This document shows, one piece after another, positions 60,691-64,000 of a DNA stretch of 64,000 nucleotides. A program made the position numbers and the translations under genes. Below the pieces are notes generated by a model. That model ran no database searches. It was not told where the DNA came from and was given only the letters and a program-made list of their open reading frames with translations. How positions within the stretch are numbered: the stretch's first letter is position 1; the number at the start of each line of letters is the position of its first letter. The DNA is from Herbaspirillum sp. SJZ106 (GTDB taxonomy: Bacteria > Pseudomonadota > Gammaproteobacteria > Burkholderiales > Burkholderiaceae_D), in assembly GCF_006715495.1 (NCBI RefSeq), contig NZ_VFNI01000001.1:744001-808000 (forward strand). The letters run 5' to 3'.

Positions 60691-61893
60691 ATGTCCTTTG
60701 CTCGTTGTGCTCCCATGATGCCGCTTCTTTCCGATGTCCATACCGGCAGCGATAGCGATTTGCTGCGCGACAAGCTGACCCTTCTCCTCGACTCCACCGG
60801 CGAAGGCATCTACGGTATCGACCTCGATGGCCGCTGCACCTTCATCAACCGCGCCGGGGCCGACATGCTGGGTTACCGGGTGGAGCAGGTGCTGGGCAAG
60901 AACATGCACGACCTGGTGCATCACAGTCATGAGGACGGCGGCCACTATCCGGAGGAGGAGTGCCCGATCCTGAAGGCGTTTCGCAAGGGCGAATCGTGCC
61001 GGGTGGACCAGGAGGTGTTCTGGCGCGCCGACGGCACTTTCTTTCCCGCCGAATATTCTTCCTACCAGATCGTCGACGACGGCCGGGTACGCGGGGCGGT
61101 GGTTACGTTCAGCGACATTTCCAAGCGGCGCCAGGCCGAGGAGCAACTGCAGCGCGCCAAGGCGGAGCTGGAACTGCGCGTGGCCGAGCGCACCCGCGAA
61201 TTGTCGGCCGCGCTCAGGCAGGTGCGGCAACTGTCGGCCCATGCGCACTCGGTGCGCGAGGACGAACGCACCCGTATCGCGCGCGAGATCCACGACGAGC
61301 TGGGCAGCCTGCTGGTGGCGCTGAAGCTGGATGTGAACTGGATGGCCAAGCGCGTGGCCGATCGCGAGCCGGTGGCGCGCAAGTGCGAGACGATGGACCG
61401 GCTGATCGAGGCGGCGGTGGACAACGTCGGGCGCATCATCACCGACCTGCGGCCCAGCATCCTCGACCACCAGGGCCTGATCGCGGCGCTGGAGTGGCAG
61501 GTGCAGGAGTTTTCGGAGGCCACCGAGCTGCCGTGCGAGGTGGAGTTCGATATCGCGCCGGAGGCTTTCGCGCCGGACGGCGCCAAGGCCACGGCGGCGT
61601 TCCGTATCTTCCAGGAAATGTTGTCCAACGTGGCGCGGCATGCCAGGGCCACGCAGGTGCGCATCGCGGTGCGGCTCACGCCCGCCGAGCTGGCCATGGA
61701 GGTGGAGGACAACGGCGTGGGGGCGGCGCGCGATGCGCTGGAGGCGTCGACTTCCTACGGTGTGATGGGCATGCGCGAGCGCGCCTTGCACTTCGGTGGC
61801 GCACTGACCATTGCTGGTGCGCGTTTTGCACCAGCCGATGACATGCCCGGCACGCTGGTGTGCCTGCGGTTGCCGTTGGCCGGCCGAGATTGA
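60691..61893 (+). CDS. PAS-domain sensor histidine kinase (NarX/HisKA_3 type)
   Basis: About 400 residues: a PAS domain with C-terminal PAC part at roughly 25-150 (LLDSTGEGIYGIDLDGRCTF, VVTFSDISKRRQAEE), a coiled-coil linker, then a HisKA_3 dimerisation domain whose phospho-acceptor is the His of AREIHDELGSLL, and an ATPase domain with NVARHARA, EDNGVG and GVMGMRERA. There is no membrane segment, so it senses a cytoplasmic cue. The start is uncertain (ATG 60691, 60715 or 60718). It is 18 bp ahead of its response regulator. Confidence 0.88.
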   Translation: MSFARCAPMMPLLSDVHTGSDSDLLRDKLTLLLDSTGEGIYGIDLDGRCTFINRAGADMLGYRVEQVLGKNMHDLVHHSHEDGGHYPEEECPILKAFRKGESCRVDQEVFWRADGTFFPAEYSSYQIVDDGRVRGAVVTFSDISKRRQAEEQLQRAKAELELRVAERTRELSAALRQVRQLSAHAHSVREDERTRIAREIHDELGSLLVALKLDVNWMAKRVADREPVARKCETMDRLIEAAVDNVGRIITDLRPSILDHQGLIAALEWQVQEFSEATELPCEVEFDIAPEAFAPDGAKATAAFRIFQEMLSNVARHARATQVRIAVRLTPAELAMEVEDNGVGAARDALEASTSYGVMGMRERALHFGGALTIAGARFAPADDMPGTLVCLRLPLAGRD

Positions 61894-61911
61894 TACAAGA
61901 ACCAAAGGGTA

Positions 61912-62583
61912 ATGGAGACCATGACAGCAATGACCGATTCGATCCGCATCCTGCTGTGCGACGACCATCGCATCGTGCGCGAAGGGTTGAAGCAGATCCT
62001 GGCCGACACGCCCGATATCGAGGTCGCCGCCGAATGCGCCAGCGGGCCGGAAGTGATGCACAAGGCGCGGGTGGAGGCGATCGACCTGGTGTTGCTGGAT
62101 ATCGCCATTGCGCAGCAGGACGGGCTGGACGTGCTGCGCCAGATCAAGCAGGAGATGCCGCGGCTGCCGGTGCTGATGCTGTCCACCTATCCTGAGAAGC
62201 AGTATGCGGCGCGCTGCTACAAGCTGGGCGCGGCCGGTTACCTGAACAAGAGCACCGATCCGGAGCAACTGGCGGCGGCGATCCGCAAGGCGGCCGCCGG
62301 CGGCGTGTATGTCAGCCCGCAGATGGCCGAGACGCTGGCCTCGGGGCTGAGCGCGCGCGCTTCCTCGCATGATCGGGCCGCGCATGAGAGCTTGTCGCAC
62401 CGCGAATACCAGGTGTTCCAGATGATCGCGGCCGGGCGCAGCGTCAAGGAGATCGCCGACCGGCTGGAGCTGAGCCCCAATACGGTGAGCACCTACCGCA
62501 GCCGCATCCTGGAGAAGACCGGGGCATCCAACGATGTCGGCATTGCGATGTATGCGGTGCGGCATCAGTTGATGCCTGTGTAG
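61912..62583 (+). CDS. NarL/FixJ-family response regulator
   Basis: 223 residues: receiver domain with LLCDDHRIVREGL, phospho-acceptor Asp63 in VLLDIAIAQ, and Lys in GYLNKS; then a LuxR-type helix-turn-helix (LSHREYQVFQMIAAGRSVKEIADRLELSPNTVSTYRSRI, about residues 160-198, quoted as key blocks). Start could be ATG 61912 or 61921. Together with the kinase it probably governs the nitrate ABC genes that begin 174 bp downstream. Confidence 0.9.
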   Translation: METMTAMTDSIRILLCDDHRIVREGLKQILADTPDIEVAAECASGPEVMHKARVEAIDLVLLDIAIAQQDGLDVLRQIKQEMPRLPVLMLSTYPEKQYAARCYKLGAAGYLNKSTDPEQLAAAIRKAAAGGVYVSPQMAETLASGLSARASSHDRAAHESLSHREYQVFQMIAAGRSVKEIADRLELSPNTVSTYRSRILEKTGASNDVGIAMYAVRHQLMPV

Positions 62584-62756
62584 GACGAGTTCCCGCCATA
62601 CGCCATACGCCATGCGCCTGCATTTCACCTGCATTTGTAGTTGAACCACTACAAGGCGTCGTCACACGATGACGCCATTTCCCCCGCTGGCAAATCCCTT
62701 GCACGCGCTTGAGGCCATCGCAGCAAGCCGCCTCAAACTCACCAAACGGGGGAATC

Positions 62757-64000
62757 ATGCCGAAAGCACCGGAACACAATATCTTCCATACCTACGACGC
62801 CGAGCGCGCCGGGCAGGGCTGCTCGTGCGGCCGCCACGGCAGCCAGCGGCAGCACGATACCGAGCAGGAGGTATTGCGCCAGACCAGGGCGCAGGACGTG
62901 GAGACGCTGACGGAAGACGTGGTGGAAGAGTCGATCATGCGCGCCTTGTTCCCGCACATGGCCCGGCGCCGCGACTTCCTGCGCGCGGTCGGCAAGAACA
63001 CCGCGCGCGCGGCGATCGCCAGCGTGCTGCCGTTGGGCGCGCTGCAGGCGATGGCGCAGGAGAAGAACGGCGCGCTGGAAAAGAAAGACCTCAAGATCGG
63101 CTTCATCGCCATCACCTGCGCGGCGCCGCTGATCATGGCCGATCCCTTGGGCTTCTACCGCAAGCAGGGCCTGAACGTGTCGCTGAACAAGACCGCCGGC
63201 TGGGCGCTGATCCGCGACAAGATGATCAACAAGGAGCACGACGCCTCGCATTTCCTGTCGCCGATGCCCATCGCCATGTCCATGGGCGTGGGCAGCAATG
63301 CGGTGCAGATGCGCGTGGCCACCATCCAGAACATCAACGGCCAGGCCATCACGCTGCATGTGAAGCACAAGGACAAGCGCGACCCCAGGCAATGGAAGGG
63401 CTTCAAGTTCGCGGTGCCGTTCGAGTATTCGATGCACAACTTCCTGCTGCGCTATTACCTGGCCGAGCACGGCCTCGATCCGGATCGCGACGTGCAGATC
63501 CGCGTCACGCCGCCGCCGGAAATGGTGGCCAACCTGCGCGCCGGCAATATCGACGGCTTCCTCGGCCCCGATCCGTTCAACCAGCGCGCGGTGTATGACG
63601 AAGTCGGCTTCATCCACATCCTCTCCAAGGAAATCTGGGACGGCCACCCATGCTGCGCCTTCGGCGCCTCGGAAGAGTTCGTCAGGCAGAACCCCAACAC
63701 CTTTGCGGCGTTGTTCCGTTCGGTGCTGACCGCCGCCGCCATGGCGCGCGATCCGGCCAACCGCTCGCTGGTGGCCAAGGTGATCTCGCCGGCGGCCTAT
63801 CTGAACCAGCCGGAGACGGTGGTCGAGCAGGTGCTGACCGGCCGTTTCGCCGACGGCCTGGGCAATGTGAAGAACGTGCCGGGCCGCGCCGACTTCGATC
63901 CGGTGCCCTGGGATTCGATGGGCGTGTGGATCCTCACGCAGATGAAACGCTGGGGCTACATCAAGGGCGATGTCGATTACAAGGCGATCGCGGAAAAGGT
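62757..64000 (+). CDS. nrtA: CmpA/NrtA-family nitrate ABC transporter substrate-binding protein (3' partial)
   Basis: 414 codons are visible and the frame is open at the right edge. The N-terminus has an unusual 65-residue cytoplasmic leader with GCSCGRHGSQ, then a twin-arginine signal (ARRRDFLRAVGKNTARAAIA) and the NrtA fold: DLKIGFIAITCAAPLIMADPLG, GWALIRDKMINKEHDASHFL, FAVPFEYSMHNFLLRYYLAEHG, NIDGFLGPDPFNQRAVYDEVGF and DGHPCCAFGASEEF. It binds nitrate or nitrite for an NrtBCD importer presumably encoded beyond the window. SD CGGGGGAA precedes ATG. Confidence 0.9.
   Translation, partial: MPKAPEHNIFHTYDAERAGQGCSCGRHGSQRQHDTEQEVLRQTRAQDVETLTEDVVEESIMRALFPHMARRRDFLRAVGKNTARAAIASVLPLGALQAMAQEKNGALEKKDLKIGFIAITCAAPLIMADPLGFYRKQGLNVSLNKTAGWALIRDKMINKEHDASHFLSPMPIAMSMGVGSNAVQMRVATIQNINGQAITLHVKHKDKRDPRQWKGFKFAVPFEYSMHNFLLRYYLAEHGLDPDRDVQIRVTPPPEMVANLRAGNIDGFLGPDPFNQRAVYDEVGFIHILSKEIWDGHPCCAFGASEEFVRQNPNTFAALFRSVLTAAAMARDPANRSLVAKVISPAAYLNQPETVVEQVLTGRFADGLGNVKNVPGRADFDPVPWDSMGVWILTQMKRWGYIKGDVDYKAIAEK

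Overview
The window looks like a chromosomal segment of a high-GC betaproteobacterium. The mix of Bug/TctC-type tripartite tricarboxylate transporters, many periplasmic-binding-protein ABC systems, LysR and FadR-type GntR regulators, an AmpR-controlled class A beta-lactamase and a TAT-secreted NrtA points to Burkholderiales. Oxalobacteraceae such as Herbaspirillum is my best guess (inference, no search was run). I see no phage, transposase, tRNA, rRNA or CRISPR array. Reading frames are intact, with no obvious pseudogene. Most of the content is accessory catabolism and transport.

Layout. 1-3509: an acyl-CoA thioesterase-like hydrolase (cut by the window edge), two carboxymuconolactone-decarboxylase/AhpD-family proteins and a stand-alone GcvH-like lipoyl carrier, convergent with SsuD. 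3510-4521: no gene, but a very large nested inverted repeat. 4522-11801: an eight-gene operon for hydantoin or N-carbamoyl amino acid use (DapA-like aldolase, atypical SDR, D-hydantoinase, carbamoylase, polar amino acid ABC transporter). 11890-20487: a MerR/aldo-keto reductase pair, an FAH-family hydratase, a LysE exporter, a bla/ampR divergent pair, and an agmatinase/RidA/unknown operon with a divergent LysR. 20750-25249: RpiR regulator, amino-acid binding protein, MmgE/PrpD protein and a dienelactone hydrolase. 25543-29371: three-subunit FAD/cytochrome c sugar or gluconate dehydrogenase.

29665-43808 reads as one sugar-acid catabolic island. A dehydratase of the L-arabinonate type, a 2-hydroxyacid dehydrogenase and a sugar ABC transporter lie on the minus strand. 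A tripartite TctCBA importer, an Ldh-type dehydrogenase and a FadR-type regulator lie on the plus strand. Two palindromes of the FadR-subfamily form sit in the divergent control region.

43830-47080 holds argD, translationally linked to an NlpC/P60 lipoprotein, with a flavodoxin-reductase-like gene upstream. Between that reductase gene and argD lies the most interesting element of the window. It is a consensus-like promoter, an apparently leaderless 22-codon ORF with three consecutive arginine codons, a mutually exclusive antiterminator and a perfect intrinsic terminator: an apparent arginine attenuator for argD.

47123-64000: an SDR, a sulfonate-type ABC operon with an extra binding protein, a Na+/H+ antiporter, a VapBC pair, a LysR-controlled tartrate/malate dehydrogenase plus MFS carrier, a GntR regulator, an SDR, a NarL-type two-component system and the start of a nitrate ABC system.

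A recurring theme is a strong stem-loop directly after the binding-protein gene of an ABC or tripartite operon (9620, 22698, 31519, 39392, 50057). Several dispersed palindromic intergenic repeats are also present.
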